From: Paractinoplanes durhamensis
GTDB taxonomy: Bacteria > Actinomycetota > Actinomycetes > Mycobacteriales > Micromonosporaceae
DNA length: 64,000 nt
NCBI RefSeq assembly: GCF_016862175.1
Contig: NZ_BOML01000052.1
Span: forward strand, 1 to 64,000
Direction: 5' to 3'
The notes under the pieces are model-generated. The model was not told the DNA's origin. It made no database searches and saw nothing but the letters and a program-made list of their open reading frames with translations. The position numbers and the translations under genes were made by a program. The number at the start of each line of letters is the position of its first letter. Positions within the stretch are counted from its first letter, which is position 1. Of this stretch, positions 25,012-34,197 are shown in pieces.

Positions 25012-25800
25012 ATGACTACCCTCGCTGCCGGCACCATCGCCGCCCTGCGCTCCGAGCACGACACCTTGGCCGCCGCGGCCGCCACCATCTCGCCCGACCA
25101 GCTCAAGGGCCCGTCCGGCGCCTCCGACTGGACCGTCGCGCAGGTCTTCTCGCACCTGGGCAGCGGCGCCGAGATCACGCTCGCCGCGCTCAAGGCCGGC
25201 CTGGGCGAGATCGAGAAGCCCGGCCCCGGCTTCAACCAGAGCGTGTGGGACCGCTGGAACGCGCTGAGCCCCGAGGACCAGGCGGCCGGCTCGGTCGAGT
25301 CGAACGCCACGCTGGTGGCCGCGCTCGAGGCACTGACCCCCGAGCAGCACGAGTCGGTCCAGATCAACCCGGGCTTCCTGCCGCAGGCGATCCCCCTCGC
25401 ATCGTTCGCCGGCACCCGGCTGAGCGAGGTGGCCCACCACAGCTGGGACATCCGGGTCGCCCTCGACCCGGCCGCCGGCCTCCTCGGCGACTCGGCGACC
25501 GTGCTGGCCGAGCACCTGAGCGGCGGCCTGAGCTTCTACCTCGGCTTCATCGCCAAGCCCGACCTGGTCCGCGAGCCGGCCGTCGTCGACGTCACCGGCA
25601 CGCCGTACCGCATCGTCCTCGGCGAGCAGATCAGCTTCACCACCGAGCCGGCCACCGCGACCGCGACCTTCGACGGCCCGCTCGAGGCGGCTCTGCGCCT
25701 GCTGGTCGGCCGCCTGAGCCCGCAGTACACCGCGCCCGGCATTGCGGTAACCGGCAATGTTTCCCTCGACGAGCTGCGGGCGGTATTCCCCGGCTTCTAA
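25012..25800 (+). CDS. Mycothiol-dependent maleylpyruvate isomerase-family protein
   Basis: A 262-aa protein of the DinB-like maleylpyruvate isomerase family. The four-helix N-terminal domain contains WTVAQVFSHLGSGAEIT and a metal-type His later in EVAHHSWDIRVALDP. A C-terminal SCP2-like domain follows (about residue 185 on). Members use mycothiol, a thiol made only by actinobacteria, in isomerisation or transfer reactions. Substrate unknown. Immediately downstream of the P450 gene but probably with its own promoter. Confidence 0.82.
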   Translation: MTTLAAGTIAALRSEHDTLAAAAATISPDQLKGPSGASDWTVAQVFSHLGSGAEITLAALKAGLGEIEKPGPGFNQSVWDRWNALSPEDQAAGSVESNATLVAALEALTPEQHESVQINPGFLPQAIPLASFAGTRLSEVAHHSWDIRVALDPAAGLLGDSATVLAEHLSGGLSFYLGFIAKPDLVREPAVVDVTGTPYRIVLGEQISFTTEPATATATFDGPLEAALRLLVGRLSPQYTAPGIAVTGNVSLDELRAVFPGF

Positions 25801-25871
25801 GAGCCATCGACGGGTGTTAGCATCCGGTCGCTCGCCGCTTGAGACGCGGCGAGAAACCGGGGAGAAGCACC

Positions 25872-28805
25872 ATGAAAACTAAATCGCGCCGCATTCTGCG
25901 CGGCGCCACCGTCCTCGCTCTGGTGGCCGCTTCGGCGACCGGGCCGGCTCAGCCCGCCCAGGCCATGAACTATTCCAGCGCTCCGCTGAGCGCGTGGACC
26001 TTCACGGATTCGGCCACCCCCACCACCGCCTCGGTGAAGCCGGCCGGCAACGCGCCGGTCGGCTCCACCGTCGACGGAGCCGGCACCACCCACACCCGCC
26101 GCGCCTACTTCACCTTCGACCTCGCCGCCTTCCGCGGCCAGGCGATCCACAAGGCCAGCCTCTCGATGTACGAGACCGAGGTCGCCGACTGCACCACGCC
26201 CGCGCCGATCGAGATCTGGCGCACCGGCAAGGTCACCGACAAGTCGACCTGGCGCAAGTCCCCCGCCGAGCTCGAGCTCGTCGCCCAGCGCACGCTCGGC
26301 GCCGGGCCCTACTGCCCGGGCGCGTACGTGAGCGTCGACGTGGCCGGCTACGTCACCGCGGCGCTCGCCCGGAACGAGAAAACCCTGAGTTTCGGCGTAC
26401 GCCTGGCGGCCGCGGCCGAGCCCGACCCGAAGGCCGGGCGCTCGCTGCACCCGATGCTGCTGAGCATGACCACCAACACCGTGCCGACGGTCAGCGCCCA
26501 GCGACTGCGCAACCCGGACCGGGCCTGCGGCACGCTCGATCGGCACCCGGCGGCCGGCGGCACCACGTACTTCACCGCGACGGTCACCGACCCCGACCCG
26601 AACGCGTACGTGACCACGGACTTCTCGCTGTGGCCGGTGGACAACCCGGAGACGAAAACCCGGTTCGGGTACGGCTACGGCTTCACCCCCCTGGTCAGCA
26701 CCGACCTGCGCGCCTACCCGGACGGCACCGTGCTGGCCTGGAGTGTCCAGGCCAAGGACGACGACGATCAGGGCGAGTGGGGTAAAACCTGCTACCTGAC
26801 GATCGACAACACCGCCCCGGCCGCCGCGCCGGCGGTCATCGCGCGCAAGTACGTCGAGACGCAGTACCCGGGCGCCGGTGGCCCGGGGGTGGCCGGCACG
26901 TTCCTGCTCGACGCGCAGGGCGACCGCGACGTGGTCGCCTTCGACTACTACGAGAACCAGAGCCAGATCAGCACCACGGTCGCCGCCAACCACCCGGGCG
27001 GCCGGGCGAAGATCAGCGTGACGCCGTTCCGCGCCGGTGACGACCAGCTCAACGCCCGGTCGGTGGACCGGGCCGGCAACCGCGGTCCCTGGAAGAACTA
27101 CGCGTTCTACGTCCGGGACACCGCGCCGCGCATCGACGTGCTGATCGGCGGGGTCGGCCTGCCGAGCACGATCAACCTCTACTCGCGCGCCACCGACGTC
27201 ACCTCGTTCGGCTTCACCGTCGACGGCGGGCCGGAGACCACCGTGCCGGCGGTCGACAGCAAGGCCACCGCCCAGGTCGTGTTCGCCACCAAGGGCACGA
27301 AGACGATCGTCAGCCGCAGCTACGCGGGCAAGAAGATGATCGGGTCGGACACCCAGCAGATCTACGTCGACGACGCCCCGAAGCTGGCGTCCGCGCAGTT
27401 CCTGTTCCCGGCCGAGCCGATCCTCGGCGATCAGGGCACCTTCACGTTCACCCCGCGCACCACCGGCGTGGTCGCCTACCTGTACGACTTCGGCGACGGC
27501 GACCAGAAACGGGTGGACGCGGCCGCGGACGGCACGGCCACCCTGGCGTGGACGGCGACCAAGCCCGGCTACTTCTCCCTGGGCGTGACGTCGGTGACCG
27601 CCGACGGGACCCGCTCGACCACGGCGTACGACCAGTTCTGGGTCACCGACACGCGCCCGGCGATCTGGTCGGACGCCGGGCAGTGCTGCCCGGTCCGGGA
27701 CGGCGTGGGCGTGCCGGTGCGGGTGTCGCTGTCCAGTGATCTGCCCGGGGTGACCGGCTTCGTCTACAGCTACGACGGCGGGCCCGAGAAGACCACCACC
27801 GACGGTGCCGCCTACACCGACGTCACGGTGACCCCGGCCCACGTCGGGGACAGCACCTTCACCGCCCGCGCCATCTTCGCCGACGGCACCTTCTCGCCGT
27901 CGAACACCATCACCATCAGCATCACCAACGCGCCGGTCGTGACCAACAAGGGGCCGTACGCGGACTACGCCGTGGTCGGCCGGGAGTCGACGCTGACCTT
28001 CAAGCCGGCGACGCCGGACGTGGTCAGCTACCGCTACCAGTGGATCGGTGACCCGGACGGTTCGCAGACCGTCGACGCCGCAGCGGACGGCTCGGCCCAG
28101 GTCGTCTGGACCGCCGCCTACGTCAGCGTCCCCATGCTCGGCGTCGTCGCCGTCTCCCGGGACGGCACCGAGTCGGACGAGCGGCGGATCTACGTCGAGA
28201 TCAACGACCCGGGCGTCGAGTACGAAGGTTCGTGGAACGACTGGTTCCCGGCCGGTGGTGTCGGCGTGCCCGGCCGACTCGGCTTCTTCGGCGGCTGGGG
28301 CGGCATGGCCGACGCGACGGTGAAGTACCTCTGGCATGTCAACGACGGTGCCGTGCAGGAGGTCACGCGGGACGAGAACTCCTCGGTCACCGACGTGTCG
28401 TACACCCCGGACCGCACCGGCGAGAACACCCTGTACGTGCAGCGTCAGTTCACCGACGGGGTTCTCTCCCCGATCCGGCAGTACACGCTGATGGTCGGCG
28501 CCGAGGTGTTCGTGCAGTCGGCCGACTATCCGGCCGGCAGCTGGAAGGGCGGGCCCGGCGTGGCCGGGACGTTCCACCTCAGCGGTGGCCTGCCGGGCGT
28601 GGTGTCGTTCGACTACCGGTTCACCGATGGTAACGGCGCGGAGGCGGCCGCGGGCACGGCCGCGGCGGACTCGTCCGGGGCGGCCGACGTGGTGTTCACC
28701 CCGGCGACCGGCTTCAGTTGGCACACGCTGACCGTCACCGGCCACACCGCGGACGGAACGGCGACCGATGAGACGACGTACAGCTTTGGAGTGAATCAGG
28801 GCTGA
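25872..28805 (+). CDS. Large secreted protein, DNRLRE-like plus Ig/PKD-like repeats
   Basis: A 977-aa predicted exported protein. A Sec signal peptide ends near AQPAQA. About residues 40-200 resemble a DNRLRE/CBM96-type module (RAYFTFDLAAFRGQAIHKAS, TWRKSPAELELVAQRTL). The rest is a series of ~100-aa beta-sandwich repeats with recurrent GPGVAGTF or GVGVPxR openings, VxFxYxxDGG centres and closings like FADGTFSPSNTI. No catalytic domain or wall anchor is visible. GGGGAGAAG serves as ribosome site. Probably a surface or matrix protein that binds glycans or other cells. A strong hairpin follows. Confidence 0.8.
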   Translation: MKTKSRRILRGATVLALVAASATGPAQPAQAMNYSSAPLSAWTFTDSATPTTASVKPAGNAPVGSTVDGAGTTHTRRAYFTFDLAAFRGQAIHKASLSMYETEVADCTTPAPIEIWRTGKVTDKSTWRKSPAELELVAQRTLGAGPYCPGAYVSVDVAGYVTAALARNEKTLSFGVRLAAAAEPDPKAGRSLHPMLLSMTTNTVPTVSAQRLRNPDRACGTLDRHPAAGGTTYFTATVTDPDPNAYVTTDFSLWPVDNPETKTRFGYGYGFTPLVSTDLRAYPDGTVLAWSVQAKDDDDQGEWGKTCYLTIDNTAPAAAPAVIARKYVETQYPGAGGPGVAGTFLLDAQGDRDVVAFDYYENQSQISTTVAANHPGGRAKISVTPFRAGDDQLNARSVDRAGNRGPWKNYAFYVRDTAPRIDVLIGGVGLPSTINLYSRATDVTSFGFTVDGGPETTVPAVDSKATAQVVFATKGTKTIVSRSYAGKKMIGSDTQQIYVDDAPKLASAQFLFPAEPILGDQGTFTFTPRTTGVVAYLYDFGDGDQKRVDAAADGTATLAWTATKPGYFSLGVTSVTADGTRSTTAYDQFWVTDTRPAIWSDAGQCCPVRDGVGVPVRVSLSSDLPGVTGFVYSYDGGPEKTTTDGAAYTDVTVTPAHVGDSTFTARAIFADGTFSPSNTITISITNAPVVTNKGPYADYAVVGRESTLTFKPATPDVVSYRYQWIGDPDGSQTVDAAADGSAQVVWTAAYVSVPMLGVVAVSRDGTESDERRIYVEINDPGVEYEGSWNDWFPAGGVGVPGRLGFFGGWGGMADATVKYLWHVNDGAVQEVTRDENSSVTDVSYTPDRTGENTLYVQRQFTDGVLSPIRQYTLMVGAEVFVQSADYPAGSWKGGPGVAGTFHLSGGLPGVVSFDYRFTDGNGAEAAAGTAAADSSGAADVVFTPATGFSWHTLTVTGHTADGTATDETTYSFGVNQG

Positions 28806-28813
28806 GTGCTTGC

Positions 28814-28845
28814 CGCACCGGCCGGCGTTCCCGCCGGCCGGTGCG
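28814..28845. terminator. Strong hairpin terminator
   Basis: The 14-bp stem (28814-28827 with 28832-28845, core GCACCGGCCGGCG) and TTCC loop follow the secreted protein by 8 bp and face the end of the convergent small gene. GC-rich, no U-tract. Confidence 0.8.
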
Positions 28846-28853
28846 TCGATCCG

Positions 28854-29132
28854 TCAGAACGGTGCGGGCCCACTGCCGGCGAGAGACATCAGCACCTGCG
28901 TGGCAAGAAGCTTGCGTACGCCGGTGACGTTGACCTCCCCCACCTGGTCGTAGGGCAGCTCCAAGGACAGTCCGGCACTCGCGTTGCGTACGTCCGCGGT
29001 GACCTGATCCGGACGGAACGTGCCACCCCAGCCGTCGATGCCGCCGCGCTGGTTGGTGCTGAGCGATGCCATGCCGGAAACGCGTGTGCCGTCGGCGAGA
29101 GTCAGCCTCGCCGGACCGGAATAGGTCGTCAT
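28854..29132 (-). CDS. Hypothetical 92-aa protein
   Basis: A small beta-rich protein (MTTYSGPARLTLADGTRVSG, GIDGWGGTFRPDQVTADV) without TM or signal peptide; family not recognised. Start 29132 is preferred over the in-frame GTG at 29174 because a TACGGT box ends 8 nt before it, fitting a leaderless transcript. It lies downstream of the radical SAM operon on the same strand, 235 bp away, and ends against the 28814-28845 hairpin. A link with the radical SAM pair is possible but unproven. Confidence 0.55.
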   Translation of the reverse strand: MTTYSGPARLTLADGTRVSGMASLSTNQRGGIDGWGGTFRPDQVTADVRNASAGLSLELPYDQVGEVNVTGVRKLLATQVLMSLAGSGPAPF

Positions 29133-29140
29133 GGTGGTCA

Positions 29141-29146
29141 ACCGTA
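29141..29146 (-). promoter_or_regulatory. Leaderless -10 box (TACGGT)
   Basis: On the minus strand TACGGT ends 8 nt before the ATG at 29132. Confidence 0.4.
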
Positions 29147-29367
29147 TCCGGCGGCCCGGGGTCGTGAACCGCACAGGGGTGACTCGCTACGCTCGGAGGC
29201 GATGCCGACGGACGCGTTCGCCTCCCGGCCGAGCCCGCTCGGGCCGCCGGCCTGCAAGATCTTGTCGAGCAATTGCGCCTGCTCAGGGCGTAGGCCGTGA
29301 CCCCCGGCTACGCTGAAGGGGCATGGCCGGGGTCGGCAAGAATCCGGGCGCACCCGGCCTGAGGTGG

Positions 29368-30672
29368 TCAGCCGGCTTTCTGCGCGTGCCGGGCGATCAT
29401 CCGGCCCACCTGCTCCTGCCGCCGGAAGCGGAAGGTCGAGCAGCGGGAGTCGCGGGTGCGCGGGTCCATCGCGTGGTAGGCGCAGCCACCCATGCACACC
29501 GGCAGCGCCGGGCAGGATCGGCACTCCTCGTCGCCGAACGGGTCGTAGGTCAGCCATTTCATCAGCCGGTCCCCGGCGCGCGGCCAATCGAGCAGGTTGC
29601 CCACCACCTCGGCCGGATCGCCCACCGTCTCGGTGCATTTGTAGAGCTCCCCGCGCGACCCGACGATCAGCTCGTTGTCCCGGACCGCGGTGCACGGCGC
29701 ACCGACCGGGCCGGGCGGGGCCGAGGTGGCGAAGCCGAGGGCCTCGGCCTGCCGGAGGAATTCCTGCTCCACCGACGCGTACTCCGGCCGGGGCAGGCAG
29801 TCGACCCGATAGCTGCCGCTCGGCGCACCGGCCCGGCCGGCCGGGGTCACGACCTGCGCCGGGTGGACGCCGACCCGCCCGGCGAGGCCGGCCGCCGCGA
29901 GGATCGCCAGCAGTCGCGGGTAGTCGCCGGCGTTGCCCCGGTCGAGGTTGACCCGCACGGTGACGTCGATCAGCCCGGCCACCGCCACGATGTTGGCCAG
30001 CAGGGTGTCGAACGTGCCGCGGCCGCCGGCCAGCGGGCGGCGGCGGTCGTGCACCTCGGGCGGCCCGTCGACGGTCACCTGGGCGGTGGTGACGCCCCGA
30101 TCCCGCAGCTGCCCGGCCACCTCGGCGGTCAGCAGGTAGCCGTTGGTGATGATGCCGGCCGAGTAGCCCACCCCGGCCGCATCGGTCCGGGCCCGCAGCT
30201 CGTCCGAGAGGCTCAACAGGGCGGGCAGGCCGACCAGGGGTTCCCCGCCGTACCAGAGGACGGCCAGCTCGCGCACGTCCGGCAGCTTGCGGTCGACCAG
30301 GCGCAGCAGGCGTTCCTGGACGGTGCCGTCGAGCAGCGACGGATGCTTGGCCTCGAAGCAGTACGGGCAGTCGAAGTTGCACCCGAGGCTGGTGACGACG
30401 GTCAGGTGGAAGCGGTCCGGGTTGCGCCGGGTCGCCGCGTACCGCAGGCGGAGCAGGTCGAGCTCGTCGGCGGCGTCCGGGATCAGCACCTGGGCGGCGA
30501 CGAGGTCGTGCAGCAGGTCCACGTCGACCGGCACGTCGTCGTGGCCGGCCAGGAAAAGCCGGATAGGTTCGCGCTGCCCGGCCGGGACCGCCACGATCCG
30601 GCCGGAGATGCCGTTGTGGACCCACCATCGCGGGCCGTCCGCCACCCAGGTGTTGTAGCCGGACTCCTTCAC
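29368..30672 (-). CDS. Radical SAM/SPASM peptide-modifying enzyme
   Basis: A 434-aa radical SAM protein. Residues 1-90 form an N-terminal module (GYNTWVADGPRWWVHNGISG) of the type that binds leader peptides or partners. The catalytic core has CNFDCPYC, the CxxxCxxC that holds the SAM-binding 4Fe-4S cluster (Cys98, 102, 105), and the conserved WYGGEPL. The C-terminal SPASM region has further Cys (YKCTETVG, CRSCPALPVCMGGCAY), expected to bind auxiliary clusters. Such enzymes cross-link or otherwise modify peptides and proteins. The GTG start overlaps the stop of the 150-aa gene by 4 nt, so that product is its likely partner or substrate. Confidence 0.9.
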   Translation of the reverse strand: MKESGYNTWVADGPRWWVHNGISGRIVAVPAGQREPIRLFLAGHDDVPVDVDLLHDLVAAQVLIPDAADELDLLRLRYAATRRNPDRFHLTVVTSLGCNFDCPYCFEAKHPSLLDGTVQERLLRLVDRKLPDVRELAVLWYGGEPLVGLPALLSLSDELRARTDAAGVGYSAGIITNGYLLTAEVAGQLRDRGVTTAQVTVDGPPEVHDRRRPLAGGRGTFDTLLANIVAVAGLIDVTVRVNLDRGNAGDYPRLLAILAAAGLAGRVGVHPAQVVTPAGRAGAPSGSYRVDCLPRPEYASVEQEFLRQAEALGFATSAPPGPVGAPCTAVRDNELIVGSRGELYKCTETVGDPAEVVGNLLDWPRAGDRLMKWLTYDPFGDEECRSCPALPVCMGGCAYHAMDPRTRDSRCSTFRFRRQEQVGRMIARHAQKAG

Positions 30673-31121
30673 GGCAGGTTGCGGCGGACCGCGCGGTGCG
30701 CATCGGGACCCCACACCACCACGACCTCGCGACCGTGGAAGGGCGCGGGGGTGATCGGCGTCCGGGCCGGGGCGGCCTCGGCGATCGCACCACAGAAGTT
30801 GGCCGGGCCGAGGAGCGCCGCAGCGCTCTGGACGGCGGCCGCCAGCTGGATCCGGGCCTCGTTCTCCAGCTGCGCGCGGACGTCGACCTCCGGTTCCGGC
30901 TCGGGTTCCGGCTCGCCCGCCACGTTGGCCTGCGGCGGAGCGGCCGGGGGCTGGGCGGCGGGCGGCTGCGTCGCCTGGAGGAGCCGGCGCTGCCCCTCGG
31001 CCAGACCGTCGACATAGGCCATGACCACCAGGGCGGCCGACCGGACCTCCTCGGGAAGCGCCCGGAGAGCGTCGCCGTCGATACGGATGGCGTTCAGCCC
31101 AGAAGGATTGGCGTCGGTCAT
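30669..31121 (-). CDS. 150-aa partner/possible precursor of radical SAM enzyme
   Basis: Not a recognised family. Residues 1-50 are an amphipathic helical region (ALRALPEEVRSAALVVMAYV), 51-75 are Pro/Ala then EPEPEPE-rich linker, 80-103 another helix, and the last ~45 residues are different: NFCGAIAEAAPARTPITPAP, then HGREVVVVWGPDAHRAVRRN. A leader-like front, flexible linker and distinct end, plus a 4-nt overlap with the radical SAM/SPASM gene, fit a modified precursor or a dedicated substrate or chaperone. The single Cys, Trp and Phe lie in the tail and would be candidate cross-link sites (inference). Confidence 0.6.
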   Translation of the reverse strand: MTDANPSGLNAIRIDGDALRALPEEVRSAALVVMAYVDGLAEGQRRLLQATQPPAAQPPAAPPQANVAGEPEPEPEPEVDVRAQLENEARIQLAAAVQSAAALLGPANFCGAIAEAAPARTPITPAPFHGREVVVVWGPDAHRAVRRNLP

Positions 31122-31182
31122 GATCGATCAACTTCCGGTCGAAGTGGCTGGCGAAAGATCGCACTTAATGATCGGAAATCCG

Positions 31183-31197
31183 GCGGAGTCGCTCCGC
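31183..31197. other. Small hairpin in divergent regulatory region
   Basis: GCGGAG-TCG-CTCCGC lies inside the 180-bp, AT-richer intergenic stretch (31122-31301) between the 150-aa gene and the LAL regulator. Possibly an operator; function unknown. Confidence 0.3.
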
Positions 31198-31288
31198 TCA
31201 CACTTCCGAGCGATAAGACGCCAGTCAATCAACCGATCATCTATTCACGCCAGCCGATAATCAGGTGCGAGGTCCGACGCCGCGCCCC

Positions 31289-31294
31289 TAGCAT
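31289..31294 (+). promoter_or_regulatory. Leaderless -10 box (TAGCAT) of LAL regulator
   Basis: TAGCAT ends 7 nt before the ATG at 31302 and no ribosome site is present. Confidence 0.55.
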
Positions 31295-31301
31295 CGCGGT
31301 C

Positions 31302-34106
31302 ATGGGCCGGCCAACGGACGACAGGCCTTCCAGGATCGTCGAACGCACGCGTGAGCTCGGCGCGCTCGACGACTGCCTGCGGGAGATCCGGTCCGGCCGC
31401 GCCCGGGTCCTGATGTTCTCCGGGGTGGCCGGGATCGGCAAGACCGCCCTGCTCGAGGCTGCCCGCGACCGGGCCGCCGACGACGACGTGCGGGTGCTGT
31501 GGGCGCGTGCGCCACAGAGCACCGCCCCCATGCCGTACGCGTTGATGCGCCGCCTCCTCGGCCCCGCGGTGGCCGAGCGCGGCGGCCCGGCCGCGCTGAC
31601 CGGCGCGGCCGCCTTCGCCGCTCCCCTGTTCACCCCGAGCGGCGAGCTCGCCGCCGGGGTCGACTACGGATGCCAGTGGCTGCTCGCGTCGCTCGCCGAC
31701 GACGGGCCGATGCTGGTGGCGATCGACGACGCGCACTGGGCCGACGCCGAATCGCTGCGGGTGCTCGCCGACGCGGCCGAGGACCTGCAGCGCGCTCCCC
31801 TGGCGATCGTGGTGACCACCCGCCCCACCGCCGACCTCGCCGTGCAGCCGATGCTGTCCCGGCTCGCCACGCTCAGTTCGGCGGGCCTGCTGCACCTGGC
31901 CCCGCTCACCGAGGCGGGCGTCACGACGGTGGTGCGCCAGGCGTTCGGCAAGCCGCCCGACCCCTCGTTCGCCCGGGCCTGCGCGCAGGCCAGCGGCGGC
32001 AACGTCTTCTACCTGCGCGAGCTGGTCCGGCCGATGGCCGCGGCCGGCCTGCCCCCGGCCGCGGCGGCCGTCTCCGAGCTGACCGCGATCGGGCCGGACG
32101 CGCTGGTGTGGACGCTGCGCGGCCGCCTCGGCGAGCTGGGCGCGGAGGCCGGCGAGGTGGCCCGGGCGGCCGCCGTGCTCGGCGACGACACCCCGCTGCG
32201 CGACGTGGCCGCGCTGGCCGGGACCGACCTGCGGCAGGCCGGTCTGCAGGCCCGGCGGCTCGCCGGGGCGGCCGTGCTGGCCCGCACCGACCCGGTGTCC
32301 TTCCCGCACCCGCTGGTCCGGTCGGCGATCGAGCAGACCATCGACCCGGGCGGGCTCGGCGTCCTGCACGCCCGGGCGGCCGAGATCCTGCGCGCGGCCG
32401 GTGCACCGGCCGCGCAGATCACCCAGCACCTGCTGCTGGCCCCGCCGGCCGGGGACGCCGCGGTGGCCGAGTTGCTGACCGCGGAGGGGCACCACGCCCT
32501 GATGACCGGTGCGGCCGCTACCGCGCTGCACCTGATGCGGCGGGCGCTCGCCGAGCCGCCCCCGCCGCCGGACCGGCCGGCCGCCCTGCTGGCGCTGGCC
32601 GAGGCGGAACGCGCCGTGGGCGAGCCGGCCCAGGCCGCCGCACACCTGACCGAGGTGATCGAGACCGGGCCGCGGGAGCCGGCCCTGCGGGCGATGGCCG
32701 ACCTGTTCGAGGTGCTCTACGACATCGAGGACCAGGACGGCGCGCGGCGGCTGGACGAGCGCGCGCTCGACGCCCGGCCGTACGGGGACAGCCCGGCCGA
32801 GCTGCGCCTGCGCGCCGTGCTGCTGGTCCGGCACGCCAACGGCCTGGTGACCCGGGCGCCGGCCGCGCTGGCCGACCTCGACGTGGACCGGCTGCCGACC
32901 GACTCCGGCGAGCACCGGCGGCTGCTGCTGTCCGCCGCGATCCAGCTCCGGGCGGCCGGGGCCTGCACCGCCGAGCAGTTCGTGACCTATCTGCGCCGGT
33001 CGGTGCGCGACCTGCCGGCCGACCGGCCGCTGACCTACTGGGAGGTGCTGGCCGCCCTCAACTCGGCCGCCTTCCTGGCCGCGGCCGAGGCGATGACCGA
33101 CGCCGACGCCGTCCTGGAGCGGCTGCGACCGGACGTGGCCCGGCTGCGCGGCGTCGCCCCCGACGTGCAGGCCGAGTGGACCCAGCGGACGGTGCTGAAC
33201 ACGCTGCGCCGCGGCCGGTTCGAGGAGGCCGGCGCCCGCCTCGGCGAGGCCGCCGAGTTCGCCGCCCGGCACGGCCTGGTCGTCTACACCGCGCTGGCCG
33301 CCTACGCGCGCGGCTGGATCGAGCTGGAGCGCGGCAACTACGCCGAGGCCGGGCGGCTCGTGCTCGACGGCCCGGTCGAGGAGGGCATCGCGGGTGCCCT
33401 CGGCGAGCTGCTGTCCGGCCGCCCGAAAGAGGCGCTGCGGCTGCTCGACCTGCCCACCGATCCGGCGGCGCCGGTCGGCGAGCGGGAGATCGAGTTCGAG
33501 TCGCACCTGGTCGCCAGCCATGCCTGGGAGCTGCTCGGCGACCGCGACGCGGCTCTCCGGGCGGCGGACCGGGAGCTGGCCATCCGGCGCCGGCACGGGC
33601 CGTCGTTCCGGCTCGCCCTGGCGCTGCGCCGGCGCGCGTCGTTCGCCCCGGCCCGCACCGCCCTGGAACTGCTCGACGAAGCGGCCGAGGCCTGCGCCGG
33701 CACTCCCCGGCTGCCGGTGCTGGCCCGGGTGCACGCCGCCCGCGGCTCGGCGATGCGCCGAGCCGGGCAGTTGCGGGCCGCTCGCACCGAGCTGGCGGTC
33801 GCCCTCGACCTGGCCGACCGCTCCGGCCTGACCCGGCTGCGCGAGCGAGTCGCCGGGGAGTTGCGAGCGTCCGGCGGCCGGCCCCGGCGGACCAGGGTGA
33901 CCGGGGTGGGTTCGCTGACCGACGGCCAGGCGGCGGTGGCCCGGCTCGCGGCGAGCGGCTGCACCAACCGGGAGATCGCGGAAAAGTTCTACGTCACCAT
34001 CAAGACAGTCGAGACACATCTGGCCGCGGTCTACCGCAAACTCGAGGTGTCCGGCCGCGAGCACCTGGCGGCCGCGCTGGGCGACGACCCGCAAATCTCA
34101 GGGTAG
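31302..34106 (+). CDS. LAL-type LuxR-family ATPase regulator
   Basis: A 934-aa transcriptional activator of the LAL group. The N-terminal AAA-type NTPase has Walker A SGVAGIGKTALLE near residue 45 and Walker B MLVAIDDAHWAD near residue 140. A long TPR-like helical middle follows, and a C-terminal LuxR HTH (about 870-934) reads LTDGQAAVARLAASGCTNRE, with the recognition helix in TIKTVETHLAAVY. Such proteins switch on pathways in response to a ligand and ATP. It is divergent from the radical SAM pair, which may be its target, and 91 bp ahead of a NarL-type regulator. Confidence 0.9.
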   Translation: MGRPTDDRPSRIVERTRELGALDDCLREIRSGRARVLMFSGVAGIGKTALLEAARDRAADDDVRVLWARAPQSTAPMPYALMRRLLGPAVAERGGPAALTGAAAFAAPLFTPSGELAAGVDYGCQWLLASLADDGPMLVAIDDAHWADAESLRVLADAAEDLQRAPLAIVVTTRPTADLAVQPMLSRLATLSSAGLLHLAPLTEAGVTTVVRQAFGKPPDPSFARACAQASGGNVFYLRELVRPMAAAGLPPAAAAVSELTAIGPDALVWTLRGRLGELGAEAGEVARAAAVLGDDTPLRDVAALAGTDLRQAGLQARRLAGAAVLARTDPVSFPHPLVRSAIEQTIDPGGLGVLHARAAEILRAAGAPAAQITQHLLLAPPAGDAAVAELLTAEGHHALMTGAAATALHLMRRALAEPPPPPDRPAALLALAEAERAVGEPAQAAAHLTEVIETGPREPALRAMADLFEVLYDIEDQDGARRLDERALDARPYGDSPAELRLRAVLLVRHANGLVTRAPAALADLDVDRLPTDSGEHRRLLLSAAIQLRAAGACTAEQFVTYLRRSVRDLPADRPLTYWEVLAALNSAAFLAAAEAMTDADAVLERLRPDVARLRGVAPDVQAEWTQRTVLNTLRRGRFEEAGARLGEAAEFAARHGLVVYTALAAYARGWIELERGNYAEAGRLVLDGPVEEGIAGALGELLSGRPKEALRLLDLPTDPAAPVGEREIEFESHLVASHAWELLGDRDAALRAADRELAIRRRHGPSFRLALALRRRASFAPARTALELLDEAAEACAGTPRLPVLARVHAARGSAMRRAGQLRAARTELAVALDLADRSGLTRLRERVAGELRASGGRPRRTRVTGVGSLTDGQAAVARLAASGCTNREIAEKFYVTIKTVETHLAAVYRKLEVSGREHLAAALGDDPQISG

Positions 34107-34197
34107 GCACCCTGACGCTGCGGGTCCCGCCCGCACCCACCCTGGATCCCATGGTGAGAGTGGACTTTTCCCTGGTGCATCGGCCCGGAGCGACGAC

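Noticed and set aside
25797..28745. A 982-residue open frame on the minus strand opposite the secreted repeat protein
   Set aside because: Composition is Gly/Arg/Val-rich and repetitive as expected from the antisense of GC-rich codons, with no family features; the plus strand has a signal peptide, ribosome site and terminator.
29175..29367. Short minus-strand peptide frame (segment QAQLLDKILQAGG) as a RiPP precursor
   Set aside because: No ATG or GTG with a ribosome site opens the frame; it could only be supported by homologues.
30696..31301. A 5' extension of the LAL regulator by about 200 codons
   Set aside because: It overlaps the radical SAM partner gene on the other strand; the TAGCAT box and the N-terminal domain fit the ATG at 31302.
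31245..34094. A 949-residue open frame antisense to the LAL regulator
   Set aside because: It is the antisense shadow of a clear NTPase/LuxR gene and shows no domain.
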